Assembly (NCBI RefSeq): GCF_003143935.1 | Contig: NZ_QFRX01000001.1 | Span: forward strand, 5,117,327 to 5,181,326 | Source: Streptomyces sp. Act143 | Lineage (GTDB): Bacteria > Actinomycetota > Actinomycetes > Streptomycetales > Streptomycetaceae | DNA length: 64,000 nt | Reading direction: 5' to 3' | In this document: positions 34,615-42,238 of the stretch, piece by piece | Position numbering within the stretch: the first letter of the stretch is position 1 | Layout of the letters: each line of letters begins with the position of its first letter | Program-made: the position numbers and the translations under genes | The notes under the pieces: generated by a model | What the model was told of the DNA's origin: nothing | The model's database searches: none | What the model saw: only the letters and a program-made list of their open reading frames with translations

Positions 34615-35440
34615 GGTTGCCGTAGTCCTCCGCCACCGACTCGATCAGGTCCAGGGACGCCTCCGGCGGCAGTGCGGCGGCCCTGGTCAGATCGTATGCG
34701 TCGCGGTAACGGCGGACCAGTGACGGATCGTCGGTCAGTGAACCGGTGTGCAGCGCCTCTGCATAGGCCATGTCAGGAGCGTCGGCGAAACGCATCAGCT
34801 TCACCATGCTGCTCATGGTCGCGTGGGCTCCCACGCTGAACGGGACCACCTGGACCATGATCCGGCCGTCGCGCCCCAACTCCGCGATGTGCCGGAGCTG
34901 TTCGGCCATGACGACAGAGCCGCCGACCACCGTCCGGATCACGGTCTCGTGCAGGATCACCCACACTGTGGGGCTGTCCGGAATCGCCAGGATGCGGGCA
35001 CGCTCAAGCCGGTTGACAACCTTCTTGTCAAGGTCGGCGGCCGTGTAGTTGGGCTTGCCCACTTTGAGCACGGCCCGCGCGTACCCCTCCGTCTGCAACA
35101 GCCCGGGCACCAGCGAAACCGCATACTCCTCGATGAATAGGGCCAGTTGCTCCGCCTCCGCCGCTTCCTGGAAGTGCTCGGCGAAGCGGGACTTGGCGAG
35201 TGTCTTGCGCCAGCGGGTGAAGAAGCCGCCGGTGCCCAGGACTTGGTCGAGGCGCTGTGCGTCCGCGTGTGAGGGCGTGCGGCGGCCCGCCTCGTAGTGG
35301 GCGATGAGGGACGGTGAGCACACGATCCGCTCGGACAGGTCGGCCTGGGTGAGACCGGCGGCCTCTCTCCTGCGGCGCAGCTCGTCGCCGTACCGCTGCT
35401 CGTTGGAGAGTGGTTCCTGATGCCCTGCTCGACCTGTCAT
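34592..35440 (-). CDS. XRE family regulator with C-terminal DUF5753 domain
   Basis: 282-aa WhiJ-like regulator. The N-terminal helix-turn-helix (about 14-70) reads LRRRREAAGLTQADLSERIVCSPSLIAHYEAGRRTPS. The C-terminal DUF5753 ligand-like domain (about 100-270) contains SLVPGLLQTEGYARAVL and VVPFSVGAHATM. The ATG at 35440 is preferred; the frame is open to 35494. It forms the standard pair with the overlapping DUF397 gene and is divergent from two small genes on the plus strand. Confidence 0.93.
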   Translation of the reverse strand: MTGRAGHQEPLSNEQRYGDELRRRREAAGLTQADLSERIVCSPSLIAHYEAGRRTPSHADAQRLDQVLGTGGFFTRWRKTLAKSRFAEHFQEAAEAEQLALFIEEYAVSLVPGLLQTEGYARAVLKVGKPNYTAADLDKKVVNRLERARILAIPDSPTVWVILHETVIRTVVGGSVVMAEQLRHIAELGRDGRIMVQVVPFSVGAHATMSSMVKLMRFADAPDMAYAEALHTGSLTDDPSLVRRYRDAYDLTRAAALPPEASLDLIESVAEDYGNHERPPHP

Positions 35441-35557
35441 CCGCGCAACGCCCCTTCTTGACAGTCGCGTTGTAGAGCCGATCACTCTGTCCACGGTAGC
35501 CGCGCACCGTCACTCTTTGGATACGAACAGTGAGATCAGCCAGGTGAGAGGGCGGCG

Positions 35558-35764
35558 GTGGATATGGATATCGGAGCGCTGGTGGTGGACACGCGTGACG
35601 GGCGGATCGGTGTGGTCATGGGGAAGGAGGGGCCGTATGTGCAGCTACGGCCTCTGCAGGGTGGTGTCGAGTGGGACGTGCCCCCGGACCTTCTCCGCGC
35701 GTCGGAGCCCGGCGAGGTGCTGAGTGCCAAGGTGGCCGTCGCCAACGGGAGGTGGGGGAAGTGA
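35558..35764 (+). CDS. Small hypothetical protein beside the XRE/DUF397 module
   Basis: 68-aa protein, beta-rich, MDMDIGALVVDTRDGRIG followed by VMGKEGPYVQLRPLQGG and WDVPPDLLRAS. It looks like a small SH3-like or PRC-like beta barrel. GTG at 35558 follows GAGAGGGCGGCG; the ATG at 35564 is possible. Its stop overlaps the next start (GTGA). Genes of this kind recur next to XRE/DUF397 loci in streptomycetes; the function is unknown. Confidence 0.75.
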   Translation: MDMDIGALVVDTRDGRIGVVMGKEGPYVQLRPLQGGVEWDVPPDLLRASEPGEVLSAKVAVANGRWGK

Positions 35765-36000
35765 GCGGGCCGCGTGCCGTCGTACGGCAGGTGCGCTGGA
35801 CGCTGGAGCCGGACCGGGAGCCGGACGCCGAGCCGGTCACGTACGCCATGGAGTGTGCGGTGTGCGGTGAGCGGTCGGAGTCCAGCGTGGACTTCGGGGT
35901 GCCGCAGGGGTGGGTGCTGGCGCACGGTGGGCGGAATCCGTCGCACCACAGCTATCGGGAGGTCATCGTGCGGCCTTGGCGTGCCTGGTGGAGGCCGTGA
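35761..36000 (+). CDS. Small CxxC protein beside the XRE/DUF397 module
   Basis: 79-aa protein, GTG start at 35761 overlapping the previous TGA. It has one CxxC motif in AMECAVCGERSES and the tail VLAHGGRNPSHHSYREVIVRP with two His, which could form a small zinc site. It resembles the short DUF7848-like proteins found near XRE regulators, an assignment from memory. The function is unknown. Confidence 0.72.
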   Translation: MSGPRAVVRQVRWTLEPDREPDAEPVTYAMECAVCGERSESSVDFGVPQGWVLAHGGRNPSHHSYREVIVRPWRAWWRP

Positions 36001-36080
36001 AGCCGGGTCGTGGTGACAGCTCGTCACCTGTCCGGCCGACCGCGCAGGACAATCCCGTGGGCGCGTGATCCGCTGGAGGT

Positions 36081-37130
36081 GTGCGCCTGCTACCCGACCC
36101 CGTCCGCCGCCTGGCCGCCTGGTGCGCCGTCGCGCTGCTCGTCGCCGGGGTTGGCTACGTCGGGATTCTGCTGTGTGCGGAGTTGCGTACCGCCGTGGTG
36201 CCCGTGCTGCTCGCTCTGCTCGGGACCGCGTTGCTCGGGCCGTTGCACCGGTGGCTCATCAAGGTCGGGGTCGGGCGGTCGCTTGCCGCCGGGCTCACCT
36301 GTGTCGCCGTCGTCTGCGTGGTCGGCGGGGCCGTGTACATCGTCGTCGCCGCGCTCATCGACACGGGGGACGAGATCGTCGCCTCGCTCAAGGACGCGGC
36401 CCAGGGGGTGGCCGAGCACTTCGGGGCCGCCGGGACCTCGCTCGACGACGTCGCGTCCAACGCCAGGAAGTTGCTCGGGAAGTTCGGGGGGACCGCCGCC
36501 TCCGGGGTCATCAGCGGGGTGAGTGTGGTGGGGGAGGTCCTCGCGATGGGGGTGCTCGCGCTCTTCCTCGTGTTCTTCTTCCTGCGGGACTCTGATCGGG
36601 CCGCCGGGGCGCTGCGGTCGATGGTTCCCGCCTCCTCCGGTGATCTCGTCGAGGCCATGACCCGGCGGGCGTTCGAGGCGGTCGAAGGGTTCATGCGGGG
36701 GACCACGGTCATCGCCCTCATCGACGCCACCTGCATCACCGTCGGGTTGCTCGTGCTCGATGTGCCGGGGGCCGTGGGGCTGGGGGCGCTTGTCTTCGTC
36801 GGGGCCTACATCCCTTATCTCGGCGCCTTCATCTCGGGCGCCGTCGCCGTGCTCGTCGCGCTCGCCGACCGGGGGTTCGTCATCGCGCTGTGGGCGCTGG
36901 GGGTCGTGCTCGCCGTGCAGGTGCTCGAAGGGCATGTGCTGCAGCCCGTCATCCAGAGCCGTACCGTGCAGATGCATCCGGCGGTCGTGATGCTCGCCAT
37001 CACCGCCGGGGCCTCCGTCGCCGGGATCGTCGGGATGCTGCTCGCCGTGCCGCTCACCGCCGCCGCCTTCGGGATCGCGCACGAGCTGCGGGAGCGTTAC
37101 GCGGAGGACGCCTCCGCCGTCGACTCGTAG
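36081..37130 (+). CDS. AI-2E / PerM family membrane transporter
   Basis: 349-aa protein with about eight membrane helices, characteristic of the AI-2E exporter (UPF0118) family: N-terminal pair LLVAGVGYVGILLC and VVPVLLALLGTALLGPLHR, and the C-terminal block VGAYIPYLGAFISGAVAVLVAL, VLEGHVLQPVIQSRTVQMHP. A stop codon at 36066-36068 makes GTG 36081 the first possible start, but GGAGG lies directly against it; a CTG at 36087 would be better spaced. The 3' end overlaps the convergent phosphatase gene by 34 bp. The substrate is unknown (ions or small molecules). Confidence 0.88.
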   Translation: MRLLPDPVRRLAAWCAVALLVAGVGYVGILLCAELRTAVVPVLLALLGTALLGPLHRWLIKVGVGRSLAAGLTCVAVVCVVGGAVYIVVAALIDTGDEIVASLKDAAQGVAEHFGAAGTSLDDVASNARKLLGKFGGTAASGVISGVSVVGEVLAMGVLALFLVFFFLRDSDRAAGALRSMVPASSGDLVEAMTRRAFEAVEGFMRGTTVIALIDATCITVGLLVLDVPGAVGLGALVFVGAYIPYLGAFISGAVAVLVALADRGFVIALWALGVVLAVQVLEGHVLQPVIQSRTVQMHPAVVMLAITAGASVAGIVGMLLAVPLTAAAFGIAHELRERYAEDASAVDS

Positions 37131-39241
37131 AGCTCGAACCAGATGCTCTTGCCCTCGCCCCGCGGGTCGACCCCCCACGCGTCCGCGAGGAGTTCGATCA
37201 GCATCAACCCGCGGCCGGAGGAGGCCAGTTCGCCGGGGCGGCGTTTGTGGGGGAGGTCGTCGCTGCTGTCGGTGACCTCGATGCGCATGCGGCGGGTGCC
37301 GGGGCCGTCGCCGTGCACCTCGGCGAGGAGCAGCGCGTCGGCGTCCGTGTGGACCAGGACGTTCGTCAGCATCTCCGACAGGAGCAGGACCGCCGAGTCG
37401 ATCTGGTCCTGGGAGGGCCAGTCGTGGAGGAGCTCGCGCAGCTGTTCCCGGGCCACTCCCACGCGTTCCGGTTCCGCCTGGGCCACCGAGAGCATCGTGC
37501 GGCGGACCTGGGGCGGGGTCACCGTGTCGCCGCAGCCGCAGCCCTCTCCCTCGCGGTGCAGGAGCAGGACCGCGATGTCGTCCTCGCGGCGGTCGGCCAA
37601 CGGGCCCCGCGTGTGGTGGGAGGAGGGGCCGTGGACCCCCTGGACCAGGGCGTCGGCGAGTTCTTCGAGGTCGTCGCCCTTGTGCTGCTCCAGGATGGCG
37701 CGGACCCGCTGCCAGCCCGAGTCGAGGTCGTGGCCGCCCGTTTCCAGCAGGCCGTCGGTGCAGACCATCATCGTCTCGCCGGGTTCGAGGGTGAGACGGG
37801 TGGTGGGGTAGTCCGCGTCCGGGTCGATGCCGAGGGGGAGGCCGCCGTCGGTGCGGCGGGCCAGGACCGTGCCGTCCGCCATGCGGATCGCCGGGTCGGG
37901 GTGGCCGGCGCGGGCGATGTCCAGGACGCCGGTGGCCGGGTCCACCTCGACGTACAGGCAGGTCGCGAAGCGCAGGTCCGAGGGGTCCTGGTCGTCGTAC
38001 GTCATGCCGTGCAGGAAGCGGGAGGCGCGGGAGAGGACGGCGTCGGGGCGGTGGCCCTCCGAGGCGTAGGCGCGCAGCGCGATCCGCAGCTGGCCCATCA
38101 GGCCCGCCGCCCGTACGTCGTGGCCCTGCACGTCTCCGATCACCAAGGCCAGGCGGCCTCCGCCGGGCAGCGGGATCATGTCGTACCAGTCGCCGCCGAC
38201 CTGGAGGCCGCCGCCGGTGGGGACGTAGCGGGCGGCGACGCTCAGGCCCGGTATCTCGGGGCCCAGCTTGGGGAGCATGGAGCGCTGGAGGCCGTCGGTG
38301 AGCTCGCGGGCGGATTCCGCCGCCTCGGCGCGGGAGAGGGCCTGGGCCAGCATGCGGGCGACCGTGGTGAGGACCGAGCGTTCGTCGGGGGTGAAGGCCA
38401 CCGGGTAGGCGAAGGCCGCCATCCAGGCGCCCATCGTGCGGCCGGCGACCGTCAGCGGCAGGAACGCCCAGGACTGGCGGTTGAAGTGGGCGGCGAGGGG
38501 CCAGGTGACCGGGTAGCGCTCGCGGTAGCGCTCGGGGGTGGAGAGGTAGACCGCGCGGCCGGTGCGGACCACCTCGGCGGCCGGGTAGTCCGTCTCCAGG
38601 GACATGTGGGAGAAGGGGCCCTCGTCACCGGGCTGCTGGCCGTGGTGGCCGATGATCTTCAGGCGGTCGCCCTCGACGCCGAAGACGGCCAGGCCGTCGG
38701 GGGAGAAGCCGGGCATGGAGAGGCCCGCGGCCACGCGCAGGACCTCTTCGGTGGAGCGGGCCTCGGCCAGGGCGCGGCCCGCGTCCAGCAGGAACGCCTC
38801 GCGGGAGCGGCGCCAGTCGCCGGTGATCGTGGTGCTGCTGTTGCGGGCCGCGGCGGTGGCCGGTGAGGGTTCGGTGACCTCCTGCATGGCGCCGATGAGG
38901 ACGAAGGCGCGGCGCTCGGCGTCGTAGGACGGCTTGGAGCGGCTGCGTACGACGCGGATCACCCGGTTCTGCTCGTCCATGATCCGGATGCGGACCTCGG
39001 CGAGGGTGCCCTCGGCGACGGCGAGCTGGATGACGCCGGTGATCTCGTTCCAGTCCACGGGGTGCATGCGGGCGCGTGCCTGGACCTCCGTGAGGGTGGT
39101 CGCCTCGGCCGGGAGGCCCAGCAGTCGTGCGGCCTCGGCGTCCACGGTGACCAGGCCCGTCGCGGTGTCCCAATGCCACAGGCCGGTCGCGAGGGCGGCG
39201 AGTACCTCCCCCACGGCGGGCAGAGGCTCACCAGTGCGCAT
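37097..39241 (-). CDS. PAS-GAF-PP2C (SpoIIE/RsbU) phosphatase with C-terminal HATPase kinase domain
   Basis: 714-aa signalling protein. Order: PAS (about 10-110), GAF (about 140-300), PPM/SpoIIE phosphatase (about 310-535; VGGDWYDMIPLP, IGDVQGHDVRAAG, CTDGLLE) and an RsbW-like ATPase domain (about 570-705; LLSEMLTNVLVH, VTDSSDDLP, SGRGLMLIELLADAWG). This architecture combines anti-anti-sigma phosphatase and anti-sigma kinase activities in one cytoplasmic protein, probably acting on STAS proteins. The ATG at 39241 has GGGG nearby; the frame is open to 39541. No sigma factor or STAS gene is adjacent. It overlaps the AI-2E gene tail to tail. Confidence 0.93.
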   Translation of the reverse strand: MRTGEPLPAVGEVLAALATGLWHWDTATGLVTVDAEAARLLGLPAEATTLTEVQARARMHPVDWNEITGVIQLAVAEGTLAEVRIRIMDEQNRVIRVVRSRSKPSYDAERRAFVLIGAMQEVTEPSPATAAARNSSTTITGDWRRSREAFLLDAGRALAEARSTEEVLRVAAGLSMPGFSPDGLAVFGVEGDRLKIIGHHGQQPGDEGPFSHMSLETDYPAAEVVRTGRAVYLSTPERYRERYPVTWPLAAHFNRQSWAFLPLTVAGRTMGAWMAAFAYPVAFTPDERSVLTTVARMLAQALSRAEAAESARELTDGLQRSMLPKLGPEIPGLSVAARYVPTGGGLQVGGDWYDMIPLPGGGRLALVIGDVQGHDVRAAGLMGQLRIALRAYASEGHRPDAVLSRASRFLHGMTYDDQDPSDLRFATCLYVEVDPATGVLDIARAGHPDPAIRMADGTVLARRTDGGLPLGIDPDADYPTTRLTLEPGETMMVCTDGLLETGGHDLDSGWQRVRAILEQHKGDDLEELADALVQGVHGPSSHHTRGPLADRREDDIAVLLLHREGEGCGCGDTVTPPQVRRTMLSVAQAEPERVGVAREQLRELLHDWPSQDQIDSAVLLLSEMLTNVLVHTDADALLLAEVHGDGPGTRRMRIEVTDSSDDLPHKRRPGELASSGRGLMLIELLADAWGVDPRGEGKSIWFELYESTAEASSA

Positions 39242-39425
39242 TGCCCCACTGTAAGAAGAGGTGATCGAACGGTGCCACTGATGGGCCATGCATGCATACG
39301 ACGGAAAGGGTGGAGAGGCGATCTTGGGGTGGCCGGTACCCTTGGGAGGTCCGGGCACCATGGCCCGTTCACGTCGGGGAGTGACCCTCGGCACACAGCC
39401 CACACTGTAAGGACGATGAACGACG

Positions 39426-41189
39426 ATGCATCGGTACAGGTCCCACACCTGCGGCGAGCTCCGCTCCTCTGACGTCGGCACCGACGTCCGGCTGAGTGGC
39501 TGGCTGCACAATCGGCGCGACCTGGGCGGCATCCTCTTCATCGATCTGCGCGATCACTACGGCATCACGCAGCTCGTCGCCCGGCCGGGCACGGACGCCT
39601 ACGAGGCCCTCGACAAGGTCTCCAAGGAGTCGACCGTCCGCATCGACGGCCGCGTTGTTTCACGTGGAACCGAGAACGTGAACCCGGACCTGCCGACCGG
39701 TGAGGTCGAGGTCGAGGTGAGCGAGGTCGAGCTGCTCGGCGCCGCCGCCCCGCTGCCGTTCACGATCAACGCCGAGGACGGGGTCAACGAGGAGCGGCGC
39801 CTGGAGTACCGCTTCCTGGACCTGCGCCGTGAGCGCATGCACAAGAACATCATGCTGCGGACGGCCGTGATCAGCGCCATCCGTCACAAGATGACGGCCC
39901 TCGGCTTCAATGAGATGGCGACCCCGATCCTGTCGGCGACCTCTCCCGAGGGCGCCCGCGACTTCGTGGTCCCCTCGCGCCTCAACCCGGGCAAGTTCTA
40001 CGCCCTGCCGCAGGCGCCGCAGCAGTTCAAGCAGCTGCTGATGATCTCCGGCTTCGACCGCTACTTCCAGATCGCGCCCTGCTTCCGTGACGAGGACGCC
40101 CGCGCGGACCGTTCGCCGGGCGAGTTCTACCAGCTCGACGTCGAGATGAGCTTCGTCGAGCAGGAGGACGTCTTCCAGCCGATCGAGAAGCTCATGACCG
40201 AGCTGTTCGAGGAGTTCGGCAACGGACGTCATGTGACGTCCCCCTTCCCGCGGATTCCGTTCCGCGAGGCGATGCTGAAGTACGGCTCCGACAAGCCGGA
40301 CCTGCGCGCCCAGCTGGAGCTGGTCGACATCACCGACGTCTTCGAGGGCTCGGAGTTCAAGGCCTTCGCCGGCAAGCACGTGCGCGCGCTGCCGGTGCCG
40401 GCGGTCCAGGACCAGCCGCGGAAGTTCTTCGACCAGCTCGGCGACTTCGCCGTGACGCTGGGCGCGAAGGGCCTGGCCTGGGTGCGGGTGGCCGAGGACG
40501 GTTCGCTGTCCGGTCCGATCGCGAAGTTCCTCACCGAGGAGAACGTCGCCGAGCTGACCAAGCGCCTGTCGCTGGCCGCCGGGCACGCCGTGTTCTTCGG
40601 CGCGGGCGACTTCGACGAGGTCTCGAAGATCATGGGCGCGGTGCGGGTCGAGGCCGCCAAGCGTGCCGGGCACTTCGAGGAGGGCGTCTTCCGGTTCTGC
40701 TGGATCGTCGACTTCCCGATGTACGAGAAGGACGAGGACACCGGCGCCATCGACTTCTCGCACAACCCGTTCTCGATGCCGCAGGGCGGTCTTGAGGCCC
40801 TGGAGACCCAGGACCCGCTGGACATCCTGGGCTGGCAGTACGACATCGTCTGCAACGGTGTCGAGCTGTCCTCCGGTGCGATCCGGAACCACGAGCCCGA
40901 GATCATGCTGAAGGCGTTCGAGATCGCGGGCTACGACCGGGAGACGGTCGAGGAGAAGTTCGCGGGCATGCTGCGCGCGTTCCGCTTCGGCGCCCCGCCG
41001 CACGGCGGCATCGCCCCCGGCGTCGACCGCATCGTGATGCTGCTGGCCGACGAGCCCAACATCCGCGAGACCATCGCCTTCCCGCTCAACGGCAACGCCC
41101 AGGACCTGATGATGGGCGCGCCCACGGAGCTGGAGGAGGCGCGGCTGAAGGAGCTGCACCTGTCGGTGCGCAAGCCGCAGCCGAAGTAG
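39426..41189 (+). CDS. aspS: Aspartyl-tRNA synthetase
   Basis: 587-aa bacterial-type class IIb synthetase that charges tRNA-Asp. The N-terminal OB-fold anticodon-binding domain (VRLSGWLHNRRDLGGILFIDLRD) is followed by the catalytic core: motif 2 CFRDEDARADRSPGEFYQLDVEMSF region, the bacterial GAD insertion (about 300-420), and motif 3 GGIAPGVDRIVMLL. The length is typical. The gene contains a parS-like ParB site (39656-39671) encoded with unusual codons. A perfect-stem terminator follows at 41205-41236. It is monocistronic and housekeeping. Confidence 0.97.
   Translation: MHRYRSHTCGELRSSDVGTDVRLSGWLHNRRDLGGILFIDLRDHYGITQLVARPGTDAYEALDKVSKESTVRIDGRVVSRGTENVNPDLPTGEVEVEVSEVELLGAAAPLPFTINAEDGVNEERRLEYRFLDLRRERMHKNIMLRTAVISAIRHKMTALGFNEMATPILSATSPEGARDFVVPSRLNPGKFYALPQAPQQFKQLLMISGFDRYFQIAPCFRDEDARADRSPGEFYQLDVEMSFVEQEDVFQPIEKLMTELFEEFGNGRHVTSPFPRIPFREAMLKYGSDKPDLRAQLELVDITDVFEGSEFKAFAGKHVRALPVPAVQDQPRKFFDQLGDFAVTLGAKGLAWVRVAEDGSLSGPIAKFLTEENVAELTKRLSLAAGHAVFFGAGDFDEVSKIMGAVRVEAAKRAGHFEEGVFRFCWIVDFPMYEKDEDTGAIDFSHNPFSMPQGGLEALETQDPLDILGWQYDIVCNGVELSSGAIRNHEPEIMLKAFEIAGYDRETVEEKFAGMLRAFRFGAPPHGGIAPGVDRIVMLLADEPNIRETIAFPLNGNAQDLMMGAPTELEEARLKELHLSVRKPQPK
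39656..39671. other. parS-like ParB binding site inside aspS
   Basis: TGTTTCACGTGGAACC differs from the general parS consensus (TGTTTCACGTGAAACA/TGTTCCACGTGGAACA) at only one or two positions, and from the Streptomyces GTTTCACGTGAAAC at one. It falls on codons GTT-GTT-TCA-CGT-GGA-ACC (R-V-V-S-R-G-T), five of which are disfavoured in this otherwise GTC/TCC/CGC/GGC-using gene, indicating selection on DNA sequence. Streptomyces parS sites cluster around oriC, in agreement with the neighbourhood. Confidence 0.85.
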
Positions 41190-41204
41190 GTCAGTCGAGG
41201 GGAG

Positions 41205-41236
41205 AGGGCTCGGAACCGGCGCCGGTTCCGAGCCCT
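41205..41236. terminator. Terminator of aspS
   Basis: A perfect 32-bp palindrome with 16-bp arms (AGGGCTCGGAACCGGC and its complement) begins 15 bp after the aspS stop and is followed by TTCGCTTTCTTT. Confidence 0.92.
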
Positions 41237-41308
41237 TTCGCTTTCTTTGAAGGAGCCACAGCCCGCACCCACGCCCCTGACAGTCTCCGTCCCTACGGTT
41301 CGGTGCCC

Positions 41309-42238
41309 ATGACGGGAAATCAGCAGCACAACGAGCCGAAGCACAAAAGGGATCTGACGCGTCGCAAGGTCGTGGTGGCCGGGGCCGGTGCGGCCGTGGC
41401 GGTGGGTGCGGGTGCCGCCCTTGCCACGGGCGCGTTCGCCGGCGAGGAGGCGGGCGCCGCCTCCGCGAGCGGTACGTCCACCGCGGAGGTCTGTTACAAG
41501 CTCACCTCGGAGACCACCGAGGGGCCGTACTACATCGACGCCGACAAGATCCGCCGGGACATCACCGAGGACAAGGAGGGCATCCCGCTCGTCCTGAACC
41601 TGAAGGTCATCGACTCCGAGACCTGCAAGCCGATCGCGGACGCGGCGGTCGACATCTGGCACTGCGACGCGCTGGGCATCTACTCGGGCTACGAGAGCCT
41701 GTCGACCGGCGGTGGCGGCACGGCCCCCACCGACGCGCCCTCGGGGGCGCCGAGCGGCACGCCCACCGGTGAGCCGCCGTCCGGGGCGCCCTCCGGCGGC
41801 ACCGGCGGCGGCGGGCACGAGGAGCCCACCGACGACGAGCGCTATCTGCGCGGCACCTGGAGGACCGACCAGCACGGCAAGGTCACCTTCAGGACGATCT
41901 TCCCGGGCTGGTACCGGGGCCGCACCGTCCACATCCACACCAAGGTGCATGTGGACGGCGAGTGGACCGACGCCGGTTACGAGGGCGGGCACACCTGCCA
42001 CACCGGGCAGTTCTTCTTCGACGAGGAGTCCGTGCTGGCGTCCGCCGAGGTCGAGCCGTACTCGACCTCGACGACCGAGCGCACCACGCTCACCGAGGAC
42101 ACCATCTACGACCAGAGCGGCACCGCGGGTGGGCTGCTCAAGCTGAAGTACGCCAGGAAGAACATCGCCAAGGGGGTCGTCGGCTCGATCACGATGGGCG
42201 TCGACCCGGACGCGACGAACGACGGAACGTCGCTGTAA
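41309..42238 (+). CDS. Tat-exported intradiol ring-cleavage dioxygenase
   Basis: 309-aa secreted dioxygenase. The N terminus has a twin-arginine signal (DLTRRKVVVAGAGAAVAVG). The catalytic iron site is supported by ETTEGPYYID, VDIWHCDALGIYSGY, and GWYRGRTVHIHTKV (Tyr and His ligands in the usual order). A Gly/Pro/Ser/Thr-rich insertion of about 45 residues (about 140-185) sits between the first Tyr motif and the second. Such exported enzymes cleave catechol-type compounds, possibly lignin breakdown products. ATG 41309 is preferred over GTG 41303. It overlaps the convergent surface-protein gene by 50 bp. Confidence 0.9.
   Translation: MTGNQQHNEPKHKRDLTRRKVVVAGAGAAVAVGAGAALATGAFAGEEAGAASASGTSTAEVCYKLTSETTEGPYYIDADKIRRDITEDKEGIPLVLNLKVIDSETCKPIADAAVDIWHCDALGIYSGYESLSTGGGGTAPTDAPSGAPSGTPTGEPPSGAPSGGTGGGGHEEPTDDERYLRGTWRTDQHGKVTFRTIFPGWYRGRTVHIHTKVHVDGEWTDAGYEGGHTCHTGQFFFDEESVLASAEVEPYSTSTTERTTLTEDTIYDQSGTAGGLLKLKYARKNIAKGVVGSITMGVDPDATNDGTSL

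Noticed and set aside
36890..38866. Plus-strand open frame of 658 codons across the PP2C gene
   Set aside because: Low-complexity Gly/Arg/Val/Ala composition and full overlap with the motif-rich minus-strand PAS-GAF-PP2C gene.
39657..39670. Chance E-box-like CACGTG in aspS
   Set aside because: Considered because CACGTG is common in GC-rich DNA, but 14 matching bases and the five disfavoured codons argue for a real parS-like site.
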